This document shows, piece by piece, positions 1-8,322 of a stretch of DNA of 11,849 bases; within the stretch, counting starts at the first letter, position 1; the number at the start of each line of letters is the position of its first letter. The notes beneath the pieces were generated by a model. It saw nothing but the letters and a program-made list of their open reading frames with translations, ran no database searches and was not told where the DNA came from. The translations under genes and the position numbers were made by a program. Origin of the DNA: Conidiobolus incongruus B7586 (lineage: Eukaryota; Entomophthoromycota; Entomophthoromycetes; Entomophthorales; Conidiobolaceae); assembly GCA_000697335.1 (NCBI GenBank), contig JNEM01010962.1, forward strand, positions 1 through 11,849. The letters are read 5' to 3'.

Positions 1-702
1 ATCGTCTAAGTAAACTAGAACGAAATCATATAAAAATTCCTTCATTATATTATTCATCATGGACTGAAATGTTGCTGGTGCGTTCGATAAACCGAAAGGC
101 ATGACTTTAAAAGCGAAATGATTAGTACGTGAACTAAATCCTGTTAATGGAATTGACTCTGTATCCATTGGTACTTGCCAATAACCTGAGAATAAATCTA
201 ATGTAGTAAAAATAGTAGCCCCATTTAAGGAATCAAGCAATTCATCGATTTTAGGTAAAGGAAAAGCATTCTTGATAGTAAGATTATTTAATTCTCTATA
301 ATCAATACATAGTCGTATTTTTCCATCCTTTTTAGGAACTAATATAATTCGGAATGTCCATGGCGAATCTGACTCTTGAATAATACCGTTATCTAGCATA
401 GATTGTAATTCTTCATCTAGCCATTTCAATTTTGCTTGTGGAAGCCGTCCTATTTTCTGTTTGATAGGGGTTATGTTTTTATCGATCAACTCGATTCGAT
501 GAGTGATTGCTGTTGTTTTCCTTACTTTCTTAAGGTCTGTACACAGTATATTTGGGAATTTTGTCAAAAGGTTAATAATGGATTCTTTATCAATAAGAGT
601 TCCGATATTAATTAAATCTACTTTGTTATCGATTTGAGGAGCAATTTCAGTTAAAGCAGCTGACTCAAGTCGTTGAATTGTGGGGTGTTTAAATTTTTTT
701 TT
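1..702 (-). CDS. Reverse transcriptase (pol) frame, N-terminal part, cut by window edge
   Basis: This minus-strand frame stays open from about 702 to base 1. Upstream of the catalytic region it encodes an RT-connecting segment with THRIELID and KQKIGRLP, matching the usual aspartate/His-Ile-Asp region before Ty3/gypsy RT. The palm motifs follow: LVPKKDGKIRLCIDYRELN (about 340-285), TLDLFSGYWQ with the first catalytic Asp (about 202-172), MPFGLSNAPATFQ (about 102-64), and YLDD with the other two catalytic Asp at bases 12-1. Thumb, RNase H and integrase lie beyond the window. The frame overlaps the end of the gag-protease frame in the -1 register and has no obvious ATG of its own near its start, so it is presumably expressed by ribosomal frameshifting. 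Confidence 0.92.
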
Positions 703-3521
703 CTAAGTGGATTCTTAGTCATTGTTTCTATAGTTTCTTCCTTATCACCTTGTTTTATCTTCATCATTTGGAAAGGATAATTGACTGTAGCATATGTTTT
801 ATCTAACCAATTACGACCAAGAATAATAGGTAAATTAGGGTTATCCATCACTAAGAATTTATCTTTTATAATGATTTCTCCTACTTGGATATCAACGTCT
901 CTTATCTCCCCTGTTGTCTTTGTAGTGGCGCCTACAACTGTCAATCGTATACTAGATGGAATTACTCGTTCCTGTAAATTCACTGCCTCTACAACCTGAC
1001 TATGCATTATATTGGATTCGCTACCAGAATCAATGAAGGCTGTAACCTTTATTCCATTTATGTAACAATAAATTAAAGGGCAACCTCTAGGTTCACCAGA
1101 CCAAGGAGGAACATAATTTGTAGAGCCTAGACCTTGATCCTGCCTTTCTGTAACTGGGATCATGGATAAAGGAATTTCAATAATTTTGGGTTGTTCAAAT
1201 TTTTCACATATCAATTGTGCAACTTTCTCACCTTCTAAAACTAGATGAGGTTTGTTAGAATTGTTGATGAGAATTATTTTGATCTCGCCAGTGAAGTTTG
1301 GATCAATTACTCCTCCGCCAACATCAAGAGCTCTCTTACTTGCTAGTCCTGATCGTGGAGCAATTCTTAAATAGGTACCTTCTGGAGGTATAGCCACTAA
1401 TCCTGTCCTAATTACGGCTCTTGAATGTGCTGGTATTGGGACATCTTCTATTGCTGTGAGATCCATCCCGGCGTCATTTTTAAAATTGAATCTCGGAATG
1501 ATTGCTTTTGAATCTTTCTTAGCGAATCGAATTTCTGGTGGTTTACATTCTTCTTGAAGCGCCATAGCTGCTATTTGTTCAACTCGTTCTTCGGTTATTT
1601 CTTGTCGTTGATTCGCTAATTTAAATAAGCCAGTACGAATTCTTGGTGACAATTCCATCAATTGTATTAAGGGAATATTATATTTCAAATTCAACATATC
1701 TTTAAGGACTTCCGTAGCTTCACCCTCAGTTAGATTTGGCTTCCTTTGTGTTTTCCGTTTCTTTTGAGTTTTCTTTTTGGCTTCTTTCACTAATTTTTCT
1801 GCTTGTAAGTCCAAAAATCTATTATAATCTTCTCGAGATATTGAAATATTTCTCGGAATTTCCTTTGCTTGTTCTTCAATTTCTTTATCAATCTCTTTAA
1901 GGTTCAATATATTTGAAGTAACCAATGGTATAGCTTCTGGATTAATTGCAGACATTGACTTATTATTTAAGTCGCTAAGAGGAATCAATTGTTGGTTGGT
2001 TGTGTTTTGATTCGTAGTTGCTGTTCGTGTCTTTGGAAAATTAATTACACCAGAAGATCCATCAGGTTTCTCTAATTGATATGGTTGTTTTTCATTTTTT
2101 CTTTTTTCTTTGTTAGTAACTTCTTTCTTAGGTCTAGCCATCAGAGCTTGTTCAATCCGCCCTAGTATTTTGCGCATTTCCTCTAATGTTTCCTGTTCAT
2201 ATTTAGGATCCATTTCGTCTTCGTCGTCAGAATCTGAACCACTAGTGTCATATTCAGAACTGTCAGATTCTTCGGGATCTGTCTCATTTCTAACTGAAAC
2301 CATTGCTGACATTTGACATTGATCAGAATTAATCTCATCATCATCAACTAAAAATGGTTCTATCTCTTGGCCATCTACCATATTTAATTGTTGGTCATAA
2401 CTGTGGTCTACTTGTACCATTGCCGCCTGAGAATCTTTAACCATTGTACAGTCACGATATATATGACCTAGTTGACCACAATTATTACATCCTGGCTTAA
2501 TACCATTACGTCTGTTGTAATTAGTTGTGTTACTATAATTGTGTCTGGTAACTGTTACTTGATTTGTATTACTTTTATAATTACTCAAGTTGTTCTTTTC
2601 TTCAGCATTCAAATCCTTTAAATCTCTTCCTTCAGCAAGCCACGCCCATTTTTGTTCAGTCAAAATTTTCTCTGCTTTGTAAATTTTCTGCTTTAGTTCT
2701 TCTAATGACCAATCTACAATACTTTCATGGAAATGGTTCAGAAATAAACGTATATCTTTCTTTAGCCCCTTCAGAATAACCATACGAACATCGATAATAT
2801 TTAGGTTATCAGGGTCTCTAAATCTTGCAACCATTCTATCTACAAAGTCACTCGCAGATTCATTCGGGTTCATCTTTAATTCATCTATGTTGGAACTCAG
2901 ATTTCTCTGGTTGTTGAACCTGAATCGTTTAATAAATTCTTGTTCAAATACTTTCCATGTTTCGATTTCCATTACATCAGGTGACCAGATCCATGTCTCA
3001 AAATTGTCAGTTGCAACTAATCTAAGACCTTGGACTGTTCTTTCAAAATTATCTTGATTCATTTGTGCAATAGTCTTAATCTTCTCAATGTAAAGTCTAC
3101 AATTGTCACCGCTTTTGAAATTTGGATAATCTCTCTTTTTAGGTTTTTCATAATTTCCAATAGTTTTGCCATCTTGCATTTTGTCATAGAATGATTTATA
3201 AAATCGATATTCAGAAGGGTTACCTTCTGAAATAGGTTTATCTTCGAAAATGTTCGATTCTCTTGACTTTCCCGAATCTCCTGAACGTACTTCTTGTGAA
3301 TGAGCTGATCCTTCTTCTCTAATTCGTTCTTTGCGTTTTTCTTCTTCATCTTCTTTATTTGCTCGATCAACTAAAATCTGTACTCCTTCAGATAGACCAT
3401 TAATTGCCTGTAATATCGATTCCATGGTAACATTCAAAGTCTCTAATCCAGCAAAACTAGTAATCTGTGTATCAGATGAGGATGGTCTTGATTCGAATTC
3501 TTTTTGATTTTTTTCGGCCAT
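651..3521 (-). CDS. Retrotransposon Gag-dUTPase-protease polyprotein (956 aa)
   Basis: Domains in order: a charged N-terminus (about 50-100); a retrotransposon-gag capsid-like region (about 140-290, with ETW, FEQEFIKRF and FVDRMVARFR); one CCHC zinc knuckle (C345, C348, H353, C358) for RNA binding; a very acidic stretch (about 414-440); a Lys-rich linker (about 575-595); and a helical block containing LMELSPRIR (621-629) that resembles the LALSP-type segment found before protease in other fungal gypsy proteins. Next come a complete trimeric-type dUTPase (about 664-804) and a retropepsin-like aspartic protease (about 812-920, DSGS at 831-834, ILGRNWL at 900-906). The dUTPase motifs are DAGMDL 683, PRSGLA 722, GGGVIDPNFTGEI 735, GEKVAQLI 764 and a divergent Gly-rich GLGSTN motif ending near 802. 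The ATG at 3521 is the first after an A/T-rich leader. The role is particle assembly, dUTP removal during reverse transcription and polyprotein cleavage (family knowledge). Confidence 0.93.
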   Translation of the reverse strand: MAEKNQKEFESRPSSSDTQITSFAGLETLNVTMESILQAINGLSEGVQILVDRANKEDEEEKRKERIREEGSAHSQEVRSGDSGKSRESNIFEDKPISEGNPSEYRFYKSFYDKMQDGKTIGNYEKPKKRDYPNFKSGDNCRLYIEKIKTIAQMNQDNFERTVQGLRLVATDNFETWIWSPDVMEIETWKVFEQEFIKRFRFNNQRNLSSNIDELKMNPNESASDFVDRMVARFRDPDNLNIIDVRMVILKGLKKDIRLFLNHFHESIVDWSLEELKQKIYKAEKILTEQKWAWLAEGRDLKDLNAEEKNNLSNYKSNTNQVTVTRHNYSNTTNYNRRNGIKPGCNNCGQLGHIYRDCTMVKDSQAAMVQVDHSYDQQLNMVDGQEIEPFLVDDDEINSDQCQMSAMVSVRNETDPEESDSSEYDTSGSDSDDEDEMDPKYEQETLEEMRKILGRIEQALMARPKKEVTNKEKRKNEKQPYQLEKPDGSSGVINFPKTRTATTNQNTTNQQLIPLSDLNNKSMSAINPEAIPLVTSNILNLKEIDKEIEEQAKEIPRNISISREDYNRFLDLQAEKLVKEAKKKTQKKRKTQRKPNLTEGEATEVLKDMLNLKYNIPLIQLMELSPRIRTGLFKLANQRQEITEERVEQIAAMALQEECKPPEIRFAKKDSKAIIPRFNFKNDAGMDLTAIEDVPIPAHSRAVIRTGLVAIPPEGTYLRIAPRSGLASKRALDVGGGVIDPNFTGEIKIILINNSNKPHLVLEGEKVAQLICEKFEQPKIIEIPLSMIPVTERQDQGLGSTNYVPPWSGEPRGCPLIYCYINGIKVTAFIDSGSESNIMHSQVVEAVNLQERVIPSSIRLTVVGATTKTTGEIRDVDIQVGEIIIKDKFLVMDNPNLPIILGRNWLDKTYATVNYPFQMMKIKQGDKEETIETMTKNPLRKKNLNTPQFNDLSQLL
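687..693 (-). promoter_or_regulatory. Putative -1 ribosomal frameshift heptamer (T TTA AAC)
   Basis: On the minus strand the heptamer TTTAAAC is phased as T TTA AAC in the gag-protease frame, 12 codons before that frame ends. It lies inside the overlap with the reverse transcriptase frame, which is in the -1 register. This is one of the best known eukaryotic -1 slip sequences, and gag-pol frameshifting is common in LTR elements. An A-run lies just upstream. I did not find a convincing downstream stem-loop or pseudoknot by eye, so the function is inferred from heptamer, phase and position. Confidence 0.7.
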
Positions 3522-3680
3522 AATTATTTATATTTTTTTTTAAAATTGTTTTCTCTTTTTTTTTAAATGTAATAATAATAATATAATGAGATGTATAAGT
3601 TGTAATACTTTTGTATTGTCACTAAAATTAATGTAATTGTGATGTCTAAATCAATATTCTTTCACAAAATCTAACGGTTA
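3522..3680 (-). other. Retrotransposon 5' leader
   Basis: This untranslated stretch lies between the primer-binding site and the gag start codon. In element orientation it holds two long A-rich tracts just before the ATG (plus-strand T runs near 3530-3565) and an ATT/AAT-rich stretch near 3570-3585. No other coding signal is seen. It probably contains the packaging signal by analogy with related elements, but nothing visible proves this. Confidence 0.6.
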
Positions 3681-3696
3681 CCCGGATTCTCCACCA
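3681..3696 (-). other. Retrotransposon primer-binding site
   Basis: On the minus strand TGGTGGAGAATCCGGG begins 5 nt after the LTR end. TGG complements the CCA tail of a tRNA primer, and the following bases would pair with an acceptor stem ending ATTCTCC plus discriminator A. I could not name the tRNA species with confidence. Confidence 0.7.
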
Positions 3697-3701
3697 ATTA
3701 A

Positions 3702-3984
3702 TGTTGTGTTTTATATTAAGTTTTATAAATAAAGATCGTAGTTAGAAAAGTACTCAAAATATGATTTAGTAAATTATTTATTAATCCTGCTCTTTAACGT
3801 ATCGGGACTGTAGGTTTAAATAATTGAATCAATGAATGATATGGGATTTGGATAAAATCCAATAAAGAAAATAAAGAGAACAAAGAGTATCCTTCAATTA
3901 TAGACTGACAAAGTCAGCTTAAAATAGAAATAATATTGGTTTAGCTATCAAACTGGAAGAGATGATTAATTTTGAAATACAACA
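3702..3984 (-). repeat. 5' LTR of the Ty3/gypsy element (283 bp)
   Basis: The ends are perfect 6-bp inverted repeats (plus strand TGTTGT at 3702-3707, ACAACA at 3979-3984), giving the canonical TG...CA. The inner end sits 5 nt from the primer-binding site, which supports the boundary. Inside are short hairpins (3848-3862, TTGGAT/ATCCAA; 3905-3917, CTGAC/GTCAG) and AATAAA-like signals on the minus strand. The outer boundary rests on the matching termini alone, because the second LTR is not in the window. Confidence 0.75.
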
Positions 3985-4732
3985 GTTTGAATACTAATTA
4001 TTATCAATTAATTCTTTAGTATTTATAATTAAAAAAGAATTTAGAATTATTTTGATTACATAATTATTGCATTTATTTTAAATATCATTATGGAAATAAA
4101 GTAATTTTATAAACGATCCTTGTTTAATTAGATAACGATATATTATTATATTTTGATATACAATTAATTATTATAATGAAATAATAATATATAAATTATT
4201 TTTATTTTAGGTCATGTTAAAATTTTGATTAGAAATGTTAATATTTAATTTTCATTATGCATATAATTGTAATTAGTTTGAATATTGTAGTTTAGCTATA
4301 TTATGAAATATTTTGATATTGTGTATTTAGCAATATATATATATAATGATTTTAAAATATATCAAGAATAAATTAAATTTTTAATGAGAGATCCTAGGTG
4401 TAGAATGGATATTTTAAAGTTAATATAATATTGATTGAAATTGAAATTAAATCAGTTAAAAAATTCCAATATAAGTAAAATGATACAAATTATATAATAT
4501 TAATTTCTAATCTGTAATTTATTTTATGATTTACAGTTTTTGTTAAAACTTTTGAGAATAATAAATTATTTTATGCAATACTCCTATACATTTTATTTGG
4601 TTAAATATTTATTGAAAACAAAATCACTGATATTTTTATAGCCATTAAATTCAATATAAACATATTTCAGCTAAACACTATTGTTAACAGAATGATTATA
4701 AAAAAATGGATAATCATTATATAAAAGGATAT

Positions 4733-5057
4733 TAATGTGGTTACATATATGGTAACCCGCCTGACCAACTTTTCTTGTGATCTATTACCTTATGGCGTCT
4801 TAGCTCTAAAAGACCTATCACACCACTTTAAGGTCTGATTCTTCTAGCAACCAAATATATTTCTTTACACTGCCTACAGCCAACAGTTGGTCTATATTAG
4901 ATATATTATCATCATCACCTCTAGTCTTCTGTGAGGTGCATTTAACCCTTAACAAACCCCAATAAATCACCATAACCAAAACTACCAAAAAAGCCATAAA
5001 AAAGCTGCTTCCTTATCTATTATTAATGTTCTAATAGCAATTGGTAGAACCACATTA
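4733..5057. repeat. GC-richer patch with 10-bp inverted ends, possible MITE-like relic
   Basis: The patch is bounded by TAATGTGGTT (4733-4742) and its reverse complement AACCACATTA (5048-5057). A second palindrome, GGTTAC-7 nt-GTAACC, lies at 4739-4757 just inside the left end. The interior is clearly less AT-rich than its flanks and is C-rich on the plus strand, without an open frame. Flanking TA/AT repeats make a target duplication impossible to judge. It could be a small non-autonomous DNA transposon, a relic of another repeat, or chance inverted words around a non-repeat. Confidence 0.35.
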
Positions 5058-5212
5058 TATATATGCTCGATTCAAGTCGACAAATATAATGATATCTAAT
5101 TTACTTATTCATTACCAAAGGGTAAATATAATTGTGTTTTTACATCATTGGCAGTTTAATAGTAAATTGGTTTATAATATATATATGTTGTAAAACTCCA
5201 TTGTTTACAGTT

Positions 5213-5333
5213 CCATAGGTTTTAGGATGGTGAAAAGTTGTATCTAAGTTATTATTATTGGAAGTCATTCTTTCAAATCAAAATAAGAGGCTTGTGTTAG
5301 ATTTATTTTGATAAGGCAGTGCCAAAAATAGTA
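5213..5333 (+). repeat. Copy of a dispersed diverged repeat (two-block family)
   Basis: Block A, containing TAGGTTTTAGGATGGTG (5213-5240), and block B, GATTTATTTTGAT...GTGCC...AGTA (5300-5333), reappear in the same order in inverted copies at 10438-10546 and, more weakly, at 11191-11382. The match was found by eye and the true ends are unknown. No coding potential is seen. The family could be a MITE, SINE or unclassified repeat. Confidence 0.45.
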
Positions 5334-6787
5334 TCAAGCTAAGAGAGAGAGATTTATTATCAAAAAACAACATGTATTTATATTGTGAGAAATGCAACTA
5401 AAATACTAGTTATAGCTAATCAAAGCATCATCTATTAACTAGAACATGACTTCTCTTCTGACACATATATTCAACAATATATATATTTGAGGTATAATGT
5501 TTCAAAAACATTGATAATTTGAATTAAATTTGTTTTTGAATTTGAATTAAACTTATATATTACAATACAAATTAATATGTTATTATAAATAACGTTGAGG
5601 CAAAATAAAAAATTATTATAATTAGTCAAGTGATGAGATTTTAATAATAGTTTTAGGATATATCTAAATTTTTATATAAATTTAAGTATTTGAAATCATT
5701 AAAAAGAATTTAACCAAAGATAAATATATATATGTTTTAAAGTCAATTTATTACTCCTATTAGGCTTCAAATTGAAATTAATTTATTTTGTCCTAAAATT
5801 TACAATACACTTTATTTACCATCTGAAACAATAATAAAAATTAATTGATCTCAAATTAAGGGTAACTTGGTTAATTGATTAATATCGTAGCCAATTTAAA
5901 TATACTAAACTAATTTCTTATTAAATTATTTTCAGATAAATTTTTATAATATATAAAGTCCATTTATAAATAATCTATACTTTAATTATGATTAGTAAAT
6001 ATAATTTTTATCTAATTTAACCAAGCTTTTGAATTGATTTCGATTCATTTTTTAATTCAAATAAATTTAATCAACTATAATTATGATTAATTTTTATAAC
6101 AATCATTAATTGTTATAACAATAATGAATTTCGAAATATTTAGTGTATGAGTTACTAGATTATCTACTGCGTAATAAATTATTCAACGATAATATCAAAC
6201 TTAAATAATTTTTAGATATAATTAATTTACTAGTGGTAAGTATTTTGGCAAAAAGCTGATATAAAAAATCGTCTCACAGAAAAATGGGCATTGTATCAGA
6301 GTTTGATTATTGACATAAAATATAGCACAAACAAGTGTATATTTAGTTGTAGTATTAATGTGTTAAAAACTCATTTTTCATCAGCCATGTTTTAATTATA
6401 TAACTTCTAATCCATCACATTTAGAACAATGAATATAGTCAAACGATATTTTATCTATAATTTTTCACTCTAATCTGAATTGAATCTACAAATCATTCAT
6501 TAAATTTTGAATTTTAATCCATTTTCTTTGTTATATTAAATTATGACTGGAATTTTACCGAATTATAATTTGTGGCAAAGTGGTCAATATAAAATATAAA
6601 ATTGTATCAATCATATAATTTTTTATTTTTTTTAAATAGTCTTGAAGACGTATTCCTGAATATGGAATTATATATTGAATAATAATATGTAATCAGTATT
6701 TAAGGATAATAAATTAATATTATTAAAATCCATTATTTTGAACTAGATAACTACAGCTGAAGTTTCAACAAAATCTTGAGCTTTCAA

Positions 6788-6805
6788 ATATATATATATA
6801 TATAT
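6788..6805. repeat. (AT)n microsatellite
   Basis: Nine uninterrupted AT units in intergenic DNA, a simple repeat with no other sign of function. Confidence 0.9.
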
Positions 6806-7174
6806 TAATTGTGTTTATGAAATCATTTAATTGGCTATACTAATGTAAATTCGAAAGAATTTTATTTCTAATTGGATTAATGGATAACAGACATTCATCA
6901 AATCAGACAAAAAAAGGATAAATATTGTTTTAAAATAAGTTGAAACACCCTGAAATAAGATATATTAAATCTAATACTCCTTAATATAAATTGTACAGCT
7001 ATTTATAATGAAGGATTGATATATAAAATATCCTGTGAGCTTCTTCGCAAACTGTTTTGTAATCCAATACTAAAAATTATTGTTTATATAAAATAAGTCC
7101 TAACAGTTAAAACTAAATAACTTGGTCAATCATTATATTTTTTGCTGAGTTGATATTAAATATTTATTAAGATA

Positions 7175-7855
7175 ATGACTGGAAGATCTCCATTTGATCG
7201 TTCACAAGGTTTCCAAAGTATTAGGGATGAGGATCCCGACTTTTCAGTTCCCAAAACAACAAGAAAACGCTGCACTTGCTGTTTTATCCCTCTCTGGACA
7301 TGTTTAATATCACTACTCTTAATCGCTGTGGGTATTGGAACGAGCGCATTTTTCCTATGGCCTCGTATGCCTCAAGTCAGATTTATCAATGCTGGAACGC
7401 AAGACAAAAAGGATGAAGTGATTACCAAGGAATCTGCCTCAGTGATTTTCCCAGTTCATCTTGAATTCTATAATCCTAACTATGTTCCTATTAATGTTCA
7501 GAATCTAGATATGGATCTATTTTTAAGACCTGGAAATACAGCAGATTTAAAAATTGGAAATGGATGGATTAATGCTCCTATTAAATTCCCTGCTAAAAGT
7601 CACACGAATTTTACAATTCAAACTAAGATTAGTGCTAACTTTACTGATCGTGGTGATAAAAATCATCAAGGCTTAGCGTATTTGTTCAAGAGTTGTATGG
7701 ATAAGACTAAGATTAAAGTGGATTATACAACACGAGTTGATGTTCCCTCTATTTCGTTTTTAGGATTACGTCCCCAGTTCAGTGGTTCAATCGATATTGA
7801 CTGTCCTTTTGATACATCTGAATTAGAATCTAAAGTGACAAAACCTTCTAGTTAA
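7175..7855 (+). CDS. LEA_2 (WHy) domain single-pass membrane protein
   Basis: The frame encodes 226 aa with no intron. A polar N-terminus (1-28) is followed by a basic, Cys-rich patch (TRKRCTCC, 29-36) and one strong hydrophobic helix (about 38-62). The juxtamembrane sequence WPRMPQVRF (62-70) leads into a beta-rich LEA_2/WHy domain (about 88-210) with the typical NPNYVPI turn (100-106). Two NFT sequons (145-147, 155-157) suggest the domain faces the lumen or outside, with the basic patch cytosolic. The cysteines beside the helix could be palmitoylated. Relatives include plant NDR1/HIN1-like proteins and, more remotely, Vac7/TMEM106B-type LEA_2 proteins, proposed to bind lipid. The fungal protein's substrate and role are unknown. 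The ATG at 7175 is preferred because it opens the polar N-terminus seen in such proteins. The gene is convergent with the TFIIA gamma gene. Confidence 0.85.
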   Translation: MTGRSPFDRSQGFQSIRDEDPDFSVPKTTRKRCTCCFIPLWTCLISLLLIAVGIGTSAFFLWPRMPQVRFINAGTQDKKDEVITKESASVIFPVHLEFYNPNYVPINVQNLDMDLFLRPGNTADLKIGNGWINAPIKFPAKSHTNFTIQTKISANFTDRGDKNHQGLAYLFKSCMDKTKIKVDYTTRVDVPSISFLGLRPQFSGSIDIDCPFDTSELESKVTKPSS

Positions 7856-8322
7856 CCAAGTATTGCAAGAAAATGACTCAGATTATTTAATAAATTATTA
7901 ATTTAGATTCGATTGTTAAAGATTATACAGCTGAAGTGGAGTATTACTTTTTATGATAACACTAATTTTAATAATTAAAAATTCAATAATATTTTATTGG
8001 ATAGGCATATAATTTTTTATTGATTATAATAGAAATTAAAATTGTATATGCTGAATTATTAAATGAAAGTGTGATAACGATATAGCATAGGTGATAAACA
8101 TACATAATATAGTAAATATAAATATTAAAGGTAGGTGTATCAAAATATAAATAAATTGGAAAATATAATTCAATATAATAACAACATTGTTAAATATTAT
8201 TATTAAAATTTTAAAGGATAATGATATAATTACACTGAAAAAAGAAAAAAGAGGGTAAGCCAATGATCCAATTGAATATTAATCAAGATCATAAAGTTAT
8301 CAATACAACTGCTAACTTCAAT
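7856..8322. other. Convergent intergenic region (LEA_2 / TFIIA gamma)
   Basis: This 467-bp A/T-rich spacer separates the two stop codons and should hold both 3' untranslated regions. A minus-strand open stretch at 8036-8263 translates to an Ile/Phe-rich low-complexity string typical of AT-rich noise. I see no RNA gene or repeat here. Confidence 0.6.
7889..7894 (+). terminator. Possible poly(A) signal of the LEA_2 gene
   Basis: AATAAA lies 34 nt after the stop codon on the coding strand. In DNA this AT-rich the hexamer is common by chance, so the call rests mainly on position. Confidence 0.4.

Larger units (their letters stand above)
1..3984 (-). mobile_element. Ty3/gypsy LTR retrotransposon, 5' half (runs off left edge)
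   Basis: Read on the minus strand the order is LTR (3702-3984), 5-nt spacer, primer-binding site (3681-3696), A/T-rich leader, gag-CCHC-dUTPase-protease frame (3521-651), then a reverse transcriptase frame that reaches the window edge at base 1. The RT motifs (LDLFSGYWQ, MPFGL, YLDD) and the protease-RT order are those of Ty3/gypsy elements. RNase H, integrase and the 3' LTR are expected left of the window. The visible part looks whole: both frames are open, so the copy is probably young. Its age cannot be judged from LTR divergence because only one LTR is present. The right-hand flank is GTTTG (3985-3989), the expected 5-bp target duplication, whose partner lies outside the window. Confidence 0.93.
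3985..7174. other. AT-rich intergenic region without a supported gene
   Basis: About 3.2 kb of strongly A/T-rich DNA lies between the retroelement LTR and the LEA_2 gene. Stops occur frequently in all frames, and I found no protein I could recognise. Patches at about 4733-5057 and 5200-5340 are richer in G/C and look like old repeats (listed separately). A short GA run sits near 5341-5352, a hairpin AATGTTT/AAACATT near 5497-5515, and an (AT)n run at 6788-6805. The last few hundred bases before 7175 must contain the LEA_2 promoter, but no clear core element stands out from the AT background. Confidence 0.6.

Noticed and set aside
781-999. Plus-strand open stretch of 72 codons
   Set aside because: It is antisense to the protease region of the retrotransposon polyprotein and resembles no protein; a shadow frame.
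2110-2779. Two plus-strand open stretches (2110-2316, 2564-2779)
   Set aside because: Both are antisense to the acidic linker and the gag/zinc-knuckle region; Ser-rich and low-complexity shadows.
3059-3370. Minus-strand 103-codon Lys-rich frame
   Set aside because: It overlaps the gag coding region in another register, with composition typical of an out-of-frame reading of AT-rich coding DNA.
8036-8263. 75-codon Ile/Phe-rich minus-strand frame that looks like a membrane peptide
   Set aside because: AT-rich DNA naturally gives Ile/Phe/Leu-rich reading frames. There is no family resemblance, and it lies in the 3' spacer between two convergent genes.
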